Source: Planctomycetota bacterium
GTDB lineage: Bacteria > Planctomycetota > Uabimicrobiia > Uabimicrobiales > JABWCH01
Assembly (NCBI GenBank): GCA_022710345.1
Contig: JAKLHB010000005.1
Location: 1-37,295, forward strand
Direction of reading: 5' to 3'
DNA length: 37,295 bases
A program made the position numbers and the translations under genes. Below, piece after piece: positions 7,314 through 17,204 of this stretch. The notes beneath the pieces were generated by a model. It saw nothing but the letters and a program-made list of their open reading frames with translations. It searched no databases and was not told the origin of the DNA. The stretch's first letter is position 1, and every line of letters starts with the position of its first letter.

Positions 7314-9230
7314 ATGACCAAAGAAATGATTGGACAAATTGAAACCCAGCAAAGCCGGATTCTTTGGCAATTGTTTGGCACTTTTTTAGGTGCCGCCTTT
7401 ATTGTCAATTCCTTCCTGATCAACATGGTGTTTAGCGAGGGCCAAGATATTGCAGTACTTTGCGCATTTTTAGGCTCTGGGATGCTTGCACTGCCTATTT
7501 TCTATGAAGCGTTGCAATCGCTTCGAAAAGGCAGCGTACGCATGATTGAATTGGCAGCGTTGGCTATTCTCGCATCCTTTGCCATTCATCAATATCAAAC
7601 GGCTGGCTTAATTGCATTTTTTATGCTCCTGGCCGATCAACTACAATCCCGCACAGCATTGGGTGCACGTGCTGCAATCGAAGAATTGATTCAGCTTGCA
7701 CCACAAGAAGCCTATCGAATCACATCAGAAGGCAAAGAGGAATTGATCTTAGTCAAAGACTTAAAGCCAAACGATGTTGTGCGTGTCCGTCCTGGCGAAA
7801 ATATTCCATGCGATGGAGAAGTGATCCACGGTAATTCTGCAGTGCGACAAGCAGAGATCACTGGCGAATCTCTGCCCGTTGAAAAATCCTTGGGCAGTGA
7901 AGTTTTTGCAGGAACAAGCAATATCACGGGCGTTTTGGAAATAAAAGTCACCAGAATTGGGGAACAAACTACGCTCGGCAAAGTCAAAGACTTAATCCTC
8001 AAAGCAGAGAATACCCGGACACCACTCATGCGCATCATGGACAAGCATGTGGGTTGGTATACTCCGACCATTCTCATGCTTGCTGCTCTGATTTTATTTT
8101 TTTCCAGAGACATCAACCGTGCAATCACAGCACTCGTTGTAACATGCCCTTCTGCTTTAATTTTAGCTACGCCAACAGCATTAGTCGCAGCTTTGTCCTG
8201 TGCAGCCCGTTTGGGCATTTTGATTAAAGATGTTTCATATCTTGAAGTTGCGAGTAATATCAATGCTGTCATTTTTGACAAAACTGGTACCTTGACCACA
8301 GGCAATCTGACTGTGACAAGATTGACACCTGGGAAAGGTACGGATCCTGCCCATCTCCTTGAGCTAGCAGCATCTGCAGAACAATTTAGCAACCACCCTG
8401 TGGCAAGAGCGGTTGTAGAAGTAGCTCGGAAAGCTAATCTTAGCTTAATTGAGCCTGGAGAATTTAAGGAAATCACAGGCAAAGGAGTTAGAGCACGCAT
8501 TCGCCAAAATATTGTTCTTGTAGGCCGTGAAACATGGCTTCGAGAAGAAGCTGTGAATTTTGGCAGCCTGAAGCCCAATGAAATAGATCTTGCGGCTGAA
8601 TACAGCGCGCTCTATATCTCTGAAAATGGGAAATGCCTGGGTTGGATTGGTCTGGAAGATAAAAGCCGGCCTGAAGCTAAAGCATGCACAGAAGATTTGA
8701 AAAAATTAGGTTGCCGTCAGATCACGATGGTCACAGGTGATCGCTGGGCTGTGGCTCGCAAAGTTTCTGAAGAATTGGGTTGCACCAATGTCCATGCAGA
8801 ATGTCTGCCAGAAAACAAATTACAGATGGTCGAAGATATGAAAGCCGCTGGATATCGTGTTTTGGTAGTAGGTGATGGCGTAAATGACGCTCCTGCTCTT
8901 GCTGCTGGCCATTTAAGCGTGGCTATGGGAGCAGCAGGCAATGATATTGCCATTGGCAGTGCAGCCATTGCGTTGCTCAATAACAGTCTGGACCGCTTAC
9001 CTTTCTTGATTCAATTGGCAAAACGCACCAAAACCATTATTATGCAAAATTTAATTTTTGGTGTTTTATTCATCACAGTTGGGTTAACATTGTCTGGATT
9101 TGGACTTTTGACCCCTGTGATTGCGGCCATTTTTCATAATATTGGAGCATTTGTTATTATCTTCAATAGTGCACGGTTAGTGCGGTTTGGAGAGCACCTT
9201 GATCCTCATTTAGTATCCAAGCCAACATAG
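7314..9230 (+). CDS. Heavy-metal-type (P1B) P-type ATPase with CPS motif
   Basis: A 638-residue cation pump. All catalytic elements are present: TGES (183-186, actuator), DKTGTLT (322-328, phosphorylated Asp322), the P1B-specific HP pair (361-362, nucleotide domain), TGD (474-476) and GDGVNDAP (520-527). The membrane metal-site motif reads TCPSALILATP (277-287), that is CPS rather than the usual CPC, SPC or CPH. The last helix region carries HNIGAFVIIFNSARL (608-622), typical of P1B pumps. There is no N-terminal HMA domain or Cys/His-rich tail. The protein is slightly short for the family because of this. Substrate cannot be named: Zn, Cd, Co, Cu or Fe are possible. Its position two bases after three SPFH genes suggests it is scaffolded by them. 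Confidence 0.9.
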   Translation: MTKEMIGQIETQQSRILWQLFGTFLGAAFIVNSFLINMVFSEGQDIAVLCAFLGSGMLALPIFYEALQSLRKGSVRMIELAALAILASFAIHQYQTAGLIAFFMLLADQLQSRTALGARAAIEELIQLAPQEAYRITSEGKEELILVKDLKPNDVVRVRPGENIPCDGEVIHGNSAVRQAEITGESLPVEKSLGSEVFAGTSNITGVLEIKVTRIGEQTTLGKVKDLILKAENTRTPLMRIMDKHVGWYTPTILMLAALILFFSRDINRAITALVVTCPSALILATPTALVAALSCAARLGILIKDVSYLEVASNINAVIFDKTGTLTTGNLTVTRLTPGKGTDPAHLLELAASAEQFSNHPVARAVVEVARKANLSLIEPGEFKEITGKGVRARIRQNIVLVGRETWLREEAVNFGSLKPNEIDLAAEYSALYISENGKCLGWIGLEDKSRPEAKACTEDLKKLGCRQITMVTGDRWAVARKVSEELGCTNVHAECLPENKLQMVEDMKAAGYRVLVVGDGVNDAPALAAGHLSVAMGAAGNDIAIGSAAIALLNNSLDRLPFLIQLAKRTKTIIMQNLIFGVLFITVGLTLSGFGLLTPVIAAIFHNIGAFVIIFNSARLVRFGEHLDPHLVSKPT

Positions 9231-9286
9231 GCCAAAAAACTTTGCTCGGAGGGTGGAACCAATCTATCTTGGTTCTGCAAAACAAC

Positions 9287-9778
9287 ATGAATGCAATCAG
9301 CATCATCACATTTCGCGTGGGCAATCAACATTTGGCTTTGCCCATTGATAAAGTGCGAGAGATCATTCGCAATACGCCGTTGGTTCAAGCTCCTAACTGG
9401 ACAGGGCTTTTGCATGGCATCATCAACATTCGCGGCTCTGTGATTCCTGTGCTAGACATGCGTCTTGTCTTAGGTGAAAAAGCAGAGCAAACCCGAAAAA
9501 GCAGAATCATCATTGTCGAAATGCTTGACCGCGCTGCAGGCATTGTGGTAGATAACGTGGATGATATTGTTCCACTCACGAGCGAACAACTCATTCCTCT
9601 ATCTTCTATTTCGTGGGATAAAAAAGCCGCAGTGCTGGCAGGTGTAGCAAAAATCGAAGAACAAATGTATTTAGTCATAGATATTGATCGTCTCATCCGA
9701 GAAGAAGAACAAAAGCTTTTCAGAGAATTGTGCCTCAATCTAGGTACCAAAGAACCAGAGATCGCTGTAACGCGTTAA
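9287..9778 (+). CDS. Stand-alone CheW-like domain protein
   Basis: A 163-residue protein consisting essentially of one CheW fold. Family features: the opening strand (ISIITFRVGNQHLALPI), the V-R-E-I-I segment, then GIINIRGSVIPVLDMR (about residues 45-60), which is the conserved core of CheW/CheV, and a final ID-x-D-x-L motif. CheW couples receptor arrays to the CheA kinase, but no CheA, receptor or flagellar gene lies nearby. It follows the ATPase by 56 bases and precedes the giant protein by 30, so it belongs to the same operon. The ATG at 9287 was chosen from domain alignment; it has no good Shine-Dalgarno, and in-frame TTG codons at 9242 and 9269 are alternatives, the latter 15 bases after a GGAGGG. 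Confidence 0.82.
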   Translation: MNAISIITFRVGNQHLALPIDKVREIIRNTPLVQAPNWTGLLHGIINIRGSVIPVLDMRLVLGEKAEQTRKSRIIIVEMLDRAAGIVVDNVDDIVPLTSEQLIPLSSISWDKKAAVLAGVAKIEEQMYLVIDIDRLIREEEQKLFRELCLNLGTKEPEIAVTR

Positions 9779-9808
9779 CTCCATCGTTCATTAGCAAAGG
9801 AGCATATC

Positions 9809-12800
9809 ATGGCTCGATTATGGTTCTTACTACTTTTGTTATTGCCTCTTTTGGCTCAGCCGAGTATCCAAGAGCGAATCATCTATGTCCCTCTCGAAGA
9901 TTGGGATAATGTTAGCAAAATAGAGCCAAAAGGAATTCGACTTTCTTATGCTCAATATTTAGATCTTTTGAAAAAGCAGCCAGTGGCTGCTGAAATTGCT
10001 CCCTTAGAATTGGTCATTCACGATGTGCTATACAAAGCCCATGTTTCTAATAAAACTTTGCATATAGAAATGAATGTGTTATTCACTGCACTGAAAGACA
10101 CCCCAACTGAGCTTGTCTTGGAATTGGGCAATCTGGGCGTTGAAAAAGCATTTTTGGACAATGAAGAAGCCCGGATTCGTGTAGTGGAATTGCCAAGCAT
10201 TGCACAAGCGCAGCCACCTATAACAGATAATCCGCCAATCCCAGCAGAAATAGAATATAGCCAACAACAAATGCAACAACAAATGCCAATACAAGTGGTG
10301 CAACGTGTCAATCCTCCGATTGCGCCTATGCCCAATCCCAAGATACAATATTATCTCTGGGTCCAAGGTCAAGGCAGACATACAGCGAAGCTTATGGCGC
10401 ACTATCGTTTGAGCACAAGCCGAGATGAATTGCATGGTAAGCTGATCTTGGGGAATTTTGCAGCTCAATGTTTTGAACTAGAAACCCAACCAGAGCTTGA
10501 ATACACCACCAACCCAATAGCTCAAAAGACAGAAAATAAATTAGCCATATATTTTGGAAATACCAATGAGCTGAATCTCATGATTCGGCCCAAAGAGCAG
10601 CAGGATGTCAAAAAAACCCTGCTTTTAACCACAATCACCTCAAGCCATGTCATTCGCATGGATAGTGTGATATCCTGGTTTAATATTGCTTTGGATGTTC
10701 GTCATGGCCCACAAAAAACATGTACCCTGGTATTGCCTGAAAATCTTGAAATTGTCAGTATCTCAGAAAATCGCTGGGAAGCCAGTGTTCAAAATCAAGA
10801 AAAAATATTGACAATCCAATTCGATGAAGCAATCTTGGGAAAACGCCAGATTGTGTTGAAATGTGAACAATCTTTGATTCAAGATGGTGACTTTGTTTTA
10901 CCTAAATTAAAAGTGAAAGATGATCACTTATTCCGGCAAGAAGGCTGGATTAAAATCTCCAAGACCGAAGATGTGGATTTGGAATTGCTCCAAAATTTCC
11001 AAGTCCGTCAATTAGCAGCGCAGGAATGCGAATCTAAGGCCATTGAATGGCCTAACTTAGGTGATCAAACATTTGCTTTCTTTAAATTTGGGCCAGATGA
11101 TTACCAAATTGTGCTCAAAAAGAAAAACATTGTTCCTAAAATCGAAAGCTCGCTGATCACGGCTTTAAGCTTATACCGAGACGGACTATGGTTAGCAAGC
11201 GATGTCAAATTTGACATTTTGCAAGGCAAAGTAAAAGAATTGATGCTGCAATTACCCCCAGGATGGGTATTGACATACATTCATGTTTCTTGCAATTTTG
11301 CTGCCAATCGCCCATTGCAACAAATCTTTCCAGCATATCATATCAAAAATGATATATTGGTCATTCCTTTGGAAAATAAGTTAACCAAAGGCACCCAAGC
11401 TCGTGTGGTGATGAAATTTCAGCAATTACCAGAAGGATGGCAAAGCAATTGGGAAAGCAAAGACTTCTCAGTCCCTTTGATCACACCTCTTCAGACAGAA
11501 TACATGCCTTCGTTTTTAGCAATCATTGTTGATCCTGACTATCAGACCGAGGTACTGAGCTTGGTACAGGCTTCGTCTGTGGATTTAAACATTATCAGAA
11601 GCCTTGAGATTACCAGCAATGATCTACGCTTAGGCATGAAATTGTACAATGCCAATGCACAAATTAACCTTAAAATTAAACCCAAAACGCCGTACAACTC
11701 TGTCATGGCCATGCATTACATTGCCATTGAACCAGAGCGCATCCGAGCAGCAGCCGTGCTTGTGTATGAAGCCAAAGATTTATCGCGGTCTATCTTCCAC
11801 TTTGTTTTGCCCAAAGAATTTCCATATTTGCTGCACATCAGCGATGAATTCAATTTAATCAAAGAAAAAAGCCATGAGCTTACAGATTTAGGCCATGAAT
11901 GGAAAGTTACGTTGCAGAAAAAAGTATTGGGGAGTTATTCTTTATATTTGAGTTACGAAGTTCCACTTACAAATTTGGCCGCAGTCTCGAAAGCTGAAGC
12001 AGACCGCTTGAGCAAAACGTGGAGTTTCTTACTTCCCAATCTTCAATTTCCAGGCGTGGATCGCAAACGTGGATTCATTGGCATCACCACTATTTCACAA
12101 GCTAAAATCCAAATCACAAGCCAAGAAGGCTTAAGCTTAGTTCCATTACAACAGTTCCCAATTATATCACACCCTGAATTTCCTTTGACACCGTTCCTAC
12201 ATACATACAAATTTGCAAACAACGAATTTAAGCTGACCCTGAACATCACCATGTACGAAAAAGTGCCTGTTGCCACAGCCATTTTAACTTCTGTAAAAAT
12301 TTCTACCATCTATCCACAGCCAGATTTAGAGCGCGTGCTTTGTGAATACAGACTCAACCATTTAGGCCGTCAATATTTTGAAATTAAAATGCCGCCTAAT
12401 GCAAACTTTTGGTCTGCAGTGGTCAATGAAGAAGGCGAGAAGCCTCTCCAAAAAGATGGCCAACTTTCTATTCCTATCCCAAGACACAATGATGGCAGGC
12501 CAGATGTAATCTATGTGGCCTACGAACGGCCTGTCCAGGCATTGGGCAGATTGGGCAAAGTATACTTAGAATGCCCTAAAACCGCCAAAGACATTCCCAT
12601 TCAACAATATTCTTGGTCTGTGTATTTACCTGCAGAATACAAAGTCACAAGCCATTGGACAGATGTCAATGTAGAGCCATGGTATGAAACATTGCTCAAA
12701 GTAATATCCCAAACATTTGTATCATCTGTGTCTGAAAAATATGCTCGAGCTCCACGCGCCGATTCGTATGCGCAGCCTAGTGTAGCTCCAAGCCAAGCAC

Positions 12801-15800
12801 AAGAGCAAGTCGCGTATGATAAAAAAGGCGATAAAAGTGAAGTTGCTCCTGGTGGAAGAGCTGTTGCGCGTGAGAAACGCAAATTTTCTCCTAAGCCACA
12901 AGCAGCTAGGCAGCCGCAAGTGCAGCTACCGCCATCTAAGCCGCGCCCAAGCATGCCGGCTAAACGACCTCTGACAGGCAAAGATCAAATGCCTGAATCC
13001 AAAGCTTTGAGTGAAGAATATGATGAAGCCAAACCAGAAGCCCCGATAGTTCAACCAGAGTTCGCACCGCCAGCGCCACCAGAGCCGCCTAGCCCTGCAG
13101 AGCCAATATTAGAAGAACAGCTTGCCAAAGAAGAAGAAGAAAAGGAATTAAGCCCTTCTGATGCAATAGGCTATGAAGACGATTTTAGCGATGTCACAAC
13201 CTCTACCACGGAAGGAAAAAAAGAGCCAGAACCACAACCTATGCCCATTGAGCCACCCAAACCTGAGCCAGCAGTTTCGCCAGCAAAAACTACAGGTCAG
13301 GTTCAGATAGATCAGACTGGCATTACAGCAGTCAAGGTCGCAGGAATTAGATCTTTGGATATTGAAATGATGGATTCTCGGGCCTCTGTTCAAGTGTCCC
13401 GAATTTTTCATGGCTTAGAAAATGGACAAATAACAGATAGCATTCGCTACATGCACGAAGACATGTTACGTAGTTTGCGATTGCTCCTCTTAGGACTTTC
13501 CACCATTGGTGGTCTTATGCTATTAGCGACTCGAAGATTGCCTAGATTCCCAATGATTTTAGTGCTTTTGCTTGTGGTAAGCTTTATTCCATTTTTATTT
13601 GGCAAAATTTGCATGCAATATTGCAATTTTATTGCTTGGGGAATCCTCTTGTCCATCCCATTAAGATGGATTTATCTGCTCCTTGCTTATCTAGGCCGCG
13701 TCTTGCGAATGGCACGACCCTTACCAGTGGCCATGATTTTCGTAGTTGTGGCATTAGGCTTTGGAGCGCAAATTGGACTTGAAGCCCAACCTGCCCCAAC
13801 ACAAATCCCTACGATTTATGTGCCGTATAATCCAGAAAAACCGCTCGACTTAAACGAAGCAGCGAACGTTTTTGTGTCTTATGAGCGCTATCGTGAACTC
13901 TGGAACCGCGCATATCCTAAAGAAGCGATCGGCGTGTTACCAACTGGTCCAGATGTAGCCTATTACTTATATCACGCTAGGTATGTTGCGGAAATTCAAG
14001 GCGATCAGATGATCCTGCGCTCTCAATTCTTAATCGAGGTGAAGAAACCATCTGTGGTCATTCCATTGGGGCTAGCCGGAACTGCTGTGAAAAGAGCAAT
14101 GCTTTATCCAAAAGATGCAGAACCTATACCCAATATAGCTCTCACACCGAATGCTGCAGGAAGCTACACAATCCTGCTTCGTGACCCAGGCCAGTATCGC
14201 ATTGAATTAGATGTGCTTCCACCTGGCAAAGTCAACGCAAAACGTGGAGACATCACTCTTTCTTTGGCTTCTATTCCAACCTCGCTCTTTGAAATTCAGT
14301 TGGATGAAGACCTTGAAGTGAATTTTGGAGATTGGCCAGGCGACTGGTATGAACACGTGGAACAAGGACGAAAAGTTTTGTCTATTTTCCCAGGCCAGTA
14401 TCCCAATCTTTCATTCCAATGGTATCAATCTTCTGAACAAAGCAAAGCCAGAGGCCTGAATATCGCTGTTACCACAAAATCCACACTCACAGTAGCAGAT
14501 CAGTTGTTGCAAATCGAAAGCAATCTTCAATACAACATGATCTCAGGAAAAAGCGATAAGCTAATTCTAGAGATGCCCTCTGATTTTACCATCACCCAAC
14601 TCCAATGCACCAACTTAGAACGTTGGATATTAGCCGAAGAAAAAGGCGTAAATAAAATTATTCTGCGGCTATTGGATAGCTCTCAAAGCCAGATCGCAGT
14701 GCAATTGCGTGCTGAAAAGATTTTGCCAAATTTGCCAGCCCAAGTGATGTTTCCAGAGATCATTCCTTTGGATGCAACCCGAGAAAATGGCGAGCTGATT
14801 GTATCCACACACAACGCATATAGCAGCCTCATCACAGAAAGCAGCAATCTCCGCAAAATGGGAAGCAACCAGCAGAACGAATATTTCTGGGAACTATTCC
14901 ATTTTAATGATCATCCTTATGAATTGAGCCTGAGCATTCAGCACCAGAAAGCCCATAATGTGGGCGAAACCAGGCTGATTATGAAAATTGGAGAAGAAAA
15001 AATCCTTGCAACCTATTCCTGCAACATGGAAATCCGTGGCAAAGACCTATTTGGCCAAGAAATTTTAGTACCCAATGATTATAAAGTGGCCAAAGTCACA
15101 GGACCATTGTTGAAGGACTGGCGTACAACAACCAATTCATCTGGTACAACCCTAGCCTTGACATGGGCATCACGCCTACAGCGGGGAGATAACGTTGCTT
15201 GGCAAATGGAATTGGAAAAAGAATTAGGGGATGATGAAAAAATTTTTGCAATTCCCTATTTTGCATCTTCCCAACTTCAATATCAATCTGGGGATATTTT
15301 AATTGCTTCGTCTCAAGATATTATGCTAAGCCTACAAGAAACAAAAGGGCTACAAGAATACGATGTAGCAGATTATGCAGCTATTCCACAATATATCAAA
15401 CGATATGCCTTCAAATTTGAAGGCAGTGATTATAGCGGCAAAATCCAACGCGAGCTCAAAGGTGCAGAATTAGAACTAGACACATTAGTTGTACTTCTGG
15501 TTGAAGATGATTGGATTCATTTTGGCTATTATCTAAGATACAAAATTGCCCATGCTGCAACAGATACTTTCCAATTCAGGCTTCCAGAAAACATTGCTGA
15601 AAACCTTGAAATTTTAGGCGATAACATCAAGGAAATTAAAAAAGAGAAGCAAAAAAAATCCTATTTATGGCAAGTTGTGCTTCATACCAAAGTGCGAGAT
15701 CAATATTTGCTCACTATTTTCCCTAGGGTTTTGGAAAACAAAGGCACAGGCATTTTATTCTACCCCATGATTTTCCCAAGTGAGATACGCCAACGATGCT

Positions 15801-17158
15801 ATGTTGTCATCCAAAATCAATCCCAATATGAACTTTTGCCGCAAAATACAAATGGTTTGAGCGTGATATCCCCCACACAAGTAGGATTCTTGCCTCCAGA
15901 AACAACAGCTTATGATTATATTTTGGCCTACAAAATGGATCGCAGGGATTGGCAATTGACCTTCACAGAAAGCAAGCAACAAGTCGTAGCAAGCACCCGC
16001 GCTAGCATTGATGATGTCAAGGTTGACACCACAATTAGCAAATACGGGGAATGCCGCCAACGTGTGATCTACAATGTACGCCACTCTGGCCTCCAATTCT
16101 TGGAATTAGAGCGGCTCCAAGATGTCAATATATGGGGCGTGTTTGTGGGTGGCCAATTCATACGGCCTGTGCAGCAACAAGACCGCATTTTGATTCCCTT
16201 GCAATATGGTCAAAGCCAAGACAAAGAAAATAAAATTTCAGTCCGCATCATCTATAGCTTCTCAGCAGATCTCTTTAAATCTCCAAAGAGATGCAACTTA
16301 AAACTGCCTCTAGTCACCAATATTGATGAAATTGCTCGGGTCCATTGGACAGTGTATTTGCCAAAAGGCTATTTCTATAAATTTGGCGGAAACATTAGTC
16401 CTTTGGTTTACAGCCGCAGTTTTTACTTTGAAGAATATCAGCCAGGCCCTGCTGTGGCATACAAAGAAGAGCAGGCAAAAGCTCAACAGCAACAAATTCT
16501 TTCGTCAGTTTTATCCAGTGACAATCGCTTAAAACTCAGGCAAGAACGTTGGCAAAAAGACCAGGCTGCAGCCCAAGAACGCCTCTTTAGCAATATGCAA
16601 GACGTACGTCAACAAGCAGACCAGGCCCAAAATGCGTATAATGTTCAACAGCTCCAGCAATATGGCGTTCGCAACTTAGTGGATGCCCAACGGGCAGGCC
16701 GTCGAGCAACCCCAAGCAGACGAGACGCACAACCCAATAAAATCGCAGAAGAAGCACGCAAGGAAATCTGGGCCGGCGAAACCAATGAGAAATTCTCGGA
16801 GCGGCAGAGCGCACAATACGCCCACAGCCTACAAATCCAACAAGCCAAAGCCACTGAAGGAGTCCCTTATTTCCAATTTGATGTTGTTTACCCAAGTGAT
16901 GCTCAGGTATTCCACTTCGCAGGAAAACAAGGCAACACCAACCTCGAAATTAATGCCTTTGTTGAACCCGAGGAAAGCAAAGCCTGGCGTATGATCCAGT
17001 TGTTACTTTTGCTCGGCTTAATTTATTGGTCCTATCGCCGCGATCTATTTTCCTTTGCAGAAGGCTCTTTCTTTGTTAAACTAGGCCTAATCGTCCTAGT
17101 GATCATCGCAGCCATCTTGATCCTTGTTGGTCTTCCAATTGTGGTGTATTTCTACTAA
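9809..17158 (+). CDS. Giant (2449 aa) internally duplicated membrane-anchored protein
   Basis: Function not recognised. It starts with a signal peptide (about residues 1-18) after an AAGGAG box. Module 1 (about 22-960) is beta-rich; then come a Pro/Glu/Lys/Ala-rich linker (about 975-1170), a cluster of about three or four membrane helices (about 1218-1325), module 2 (about 1333-2200), a Gln/Ala/Arg-rich, probably helical stretch (about 2215-2350) and two C-terminal helices (about 2391-2449). The modules are homologous. Both open with IYVP followed by SYxxYxxL, and both close with an Hx-G-x-Q...NxW...V block (about 848 and 2090) and W(S/T)VYLPxxY (about 935 and 2178). Most of it should lie outside the cytoplasm. 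It is the last gene of the SPFH/ATPase operon. Similar large proteins may exist in planctomycetes, from memory only. Confidence 0.8.
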   Translation: MARLWFLLLLLLPLLAQPSIQERIIYVPLEDWDNVSKIEPKGIRLSYAQYLDLLKKQPVAAEIAPLELVIHDVLYKAHVSNKTLHIEMNVLFTALKDTPTELVLELGNLGVEKAFLDNEEARIRVVELPSIAQAQPPITDNPPIPAEIEYSQQQMQQQMPIQVVQRVNPPIAPMPNPKIQYYLWVQGQGRHTAKLMAHYRLSTSRDELHGKLILGNFAAQCFELETQPELEYTTNPIAQKTENKLAIYFGNTNELNLMIRPKEQQDVKKTLLLTTITSSHVIRMDSVISWFNIALDVRHGPQKTCTLVLPENLEIVSISENRWEASVQNQEKILTIQFDEAILGKRQIVLKCEQSLIQDGDFVLPKLKVKDDHLFRQEGWIKISKTEDVDLELLQNFQVRQLAAQECESKAIEWPNLGDQTFAFFKFGPDDYQIVLKKKNIVPKIESSLITALSLYRDGLWLASDVKFDILQGKVKELMLQLPPGWVLTYIHVSCNFAANRPLQQIFPAYHIKNDILVIPLENKLTKGTQARVVMKFQQLPEGWQSNWESKDFSVPLITPLQTEYMPSFLAIIVDPDYQTEVLSLVQASSVDLNIIRSLEITSNDLRLGMKLYNANAQINLKIKPKTPYNSVMAMHYIAIEPERIRAAAVLVYEAKDLSRSIFHFVLPKEFPYLLHISDEFNLIKEKSHELTDLGHEWKVTLQKKVLGSYSLYLSYEVPLTNLAAVSKAEADRLSKTWSFLLPNLQFPGVDRKRGFIGITTISQAKIQITSQEGLSLVPLQQFPIISHPEFPLTPFLHTYKFANNEFKLTLNITMYEKVPVATAILTSVKISTIYPQPDLERVLCEYRLNHLGRQYFEIKMPPNANFWSAVVNEEGEKPLQKDGQLSIPIPRHNDGRPDVIYVAYERPVQALGRLGKVYLECPKTAKDIPIQQYSWSVYLPAEYKVTSHWTDVNVEPWYETLLKVISQTFVSSVSEKYARAPRADSYAQPSVAPSQAQEQVAYDKKGDKSEVAPGGRAVAREKRKFSPKPQAARQPQVQLPPSKPRPSMPAKRPLTGKDQMPESKALSEEYDEAKPEAPIVQPEFAPPAPPEPPSPAEPILEEQLAKEEEEKELSPSDAIGYEDDFSDVTTSTTEGKKEPEPQPMPIEPPKPEPAVSPAKTTGQVQIDQTGITAVKVAGIRSLDIEMMDSRASVQVSRIFHGLENGQITDSIRYMHEDMLRSLRLLLLGLSTIGGLMLLATRRLPRFPMILVLLLVVSFIPFLFGKICMQYCNFIAWGILLSIPLRWIYLLLAYLGRVLRMARPLPVAMIFVVVALGFGAQIGLEAQPAPTQIPTIYVPYNPEKPLDLNEAANVFVSYERYRELWNRAYPKEAIGVLPTGPDVAYYLYHARYVAEIQGDQMILRSQFLIEVKKPSVVIPLGLAGTAVKRAMLYPKDAEPIPNIALTPNAAGSYTILLRDPGQYRIELDVLPPGKVNAKRGDITLSLASIPTSLFEIQLDEDLEVNFGDWPGDWYEHVEQGRKVLSIFPGQYPNLSFQWYQSSEQSKARGLNIAVTTKSTLTVADQLLQIESNLQYNMISGKSDKLILEMPSDFTITQLQCTNLERWILAEEKGVNKIILRLLDSSQSQIAVQLRAEKILPNLPAQVMFPEIIPLDATRENGELIVSTHNAYSSLITESSNLRKMGSNQQNEYFWELFHFNDHPYELSLSIQHQKAHNVGETRLIMKIGEEKILATYSCNMEIRGKDLFGQEILVPNDYKVAKVTGPLLKDWRTTTNSSGTTLALTWASRLQRGDNVAWQMELEKELGDDEKIFAIPYFASSQLQYQSGDILIASSQDIMLSLQETKGLQEYDVADYAAIPQYIKRYAFKFEGSDYSGKIQRELKGAELELDTLVVLLVEDDWIHFGYYLRYKIAHAATDTFQFRLPENIAENLEILGDNIKEIKKEKQKKSYLWQVVLHTKVRDQYLLTIFPRVLENKGTGILFYPMIFPSEIRQRCYVVIQNQSQYELLPQNTNGLSVISPTQVGFLPPETTAYDYILAYKMDRRDWQLTFTESKQQVVASTRASIDDVKVDTTISKYGECRQRVIYNVRHSGLQFLELERLQDVNIWGVFVGGQFIRPVQQQDRILIPLQYGQSQDKENKISVRIIYSFSADLFKSPKRCNLKLPLVTNIDEIARVHWTVYLPKGYFYKFGGNISPLVYSRSFYFEEYQPGPAVAYKEEQAKAQQQQILSSVLSSDNRLKLRQERWQKDQAAAQERLFSNMQDVRQQADQAQNAYNVQQLQQYGVRNLVDAQRAGRRATPSRRDAQPNKIAEEARKEIWAGETNEKFSERQSAQYAHSLQIQQAKATEGVPYFQFDVVYPSDAQVFHFAGKQGNTNLEINAFVEPEESKAWRMIQLLLLLGLIYWSYRRDLFSFAEGSFFVKLGLIVLVIIAAILILVGLPIVVYFY

Positions 17159-17168
17159 CGTTAACATA

Positions 17169-17203
17169 AACAAGGCAAGTGCATTTGCTACACTTGCCTT
17201 GTT
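17169..17203. terminator. Terminator of the SPFH/ATPase/giant-protein operon
   Basis: A perfect 13-bp stem (AACAAGGCAAGTG at 17169-17181, complement at 17191-17203) encloses a 9-base loop and is followed by TTTATTT. It begins 10 bases after the stop codon of the giant gene and fits an intrinsic terminator. Confidence 0.85.
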
Positions 17204-17204
17204 T

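Noticed and set aside
7712-8578. Long (288-codon) open frame on the - strand
   Set aside because: It is fully antisense to the P-type ATPase, whose catalytic motifs are all intact; its translation shows no domain and is rich in Ser/Arg, as mirror frames of coding DNA often are.
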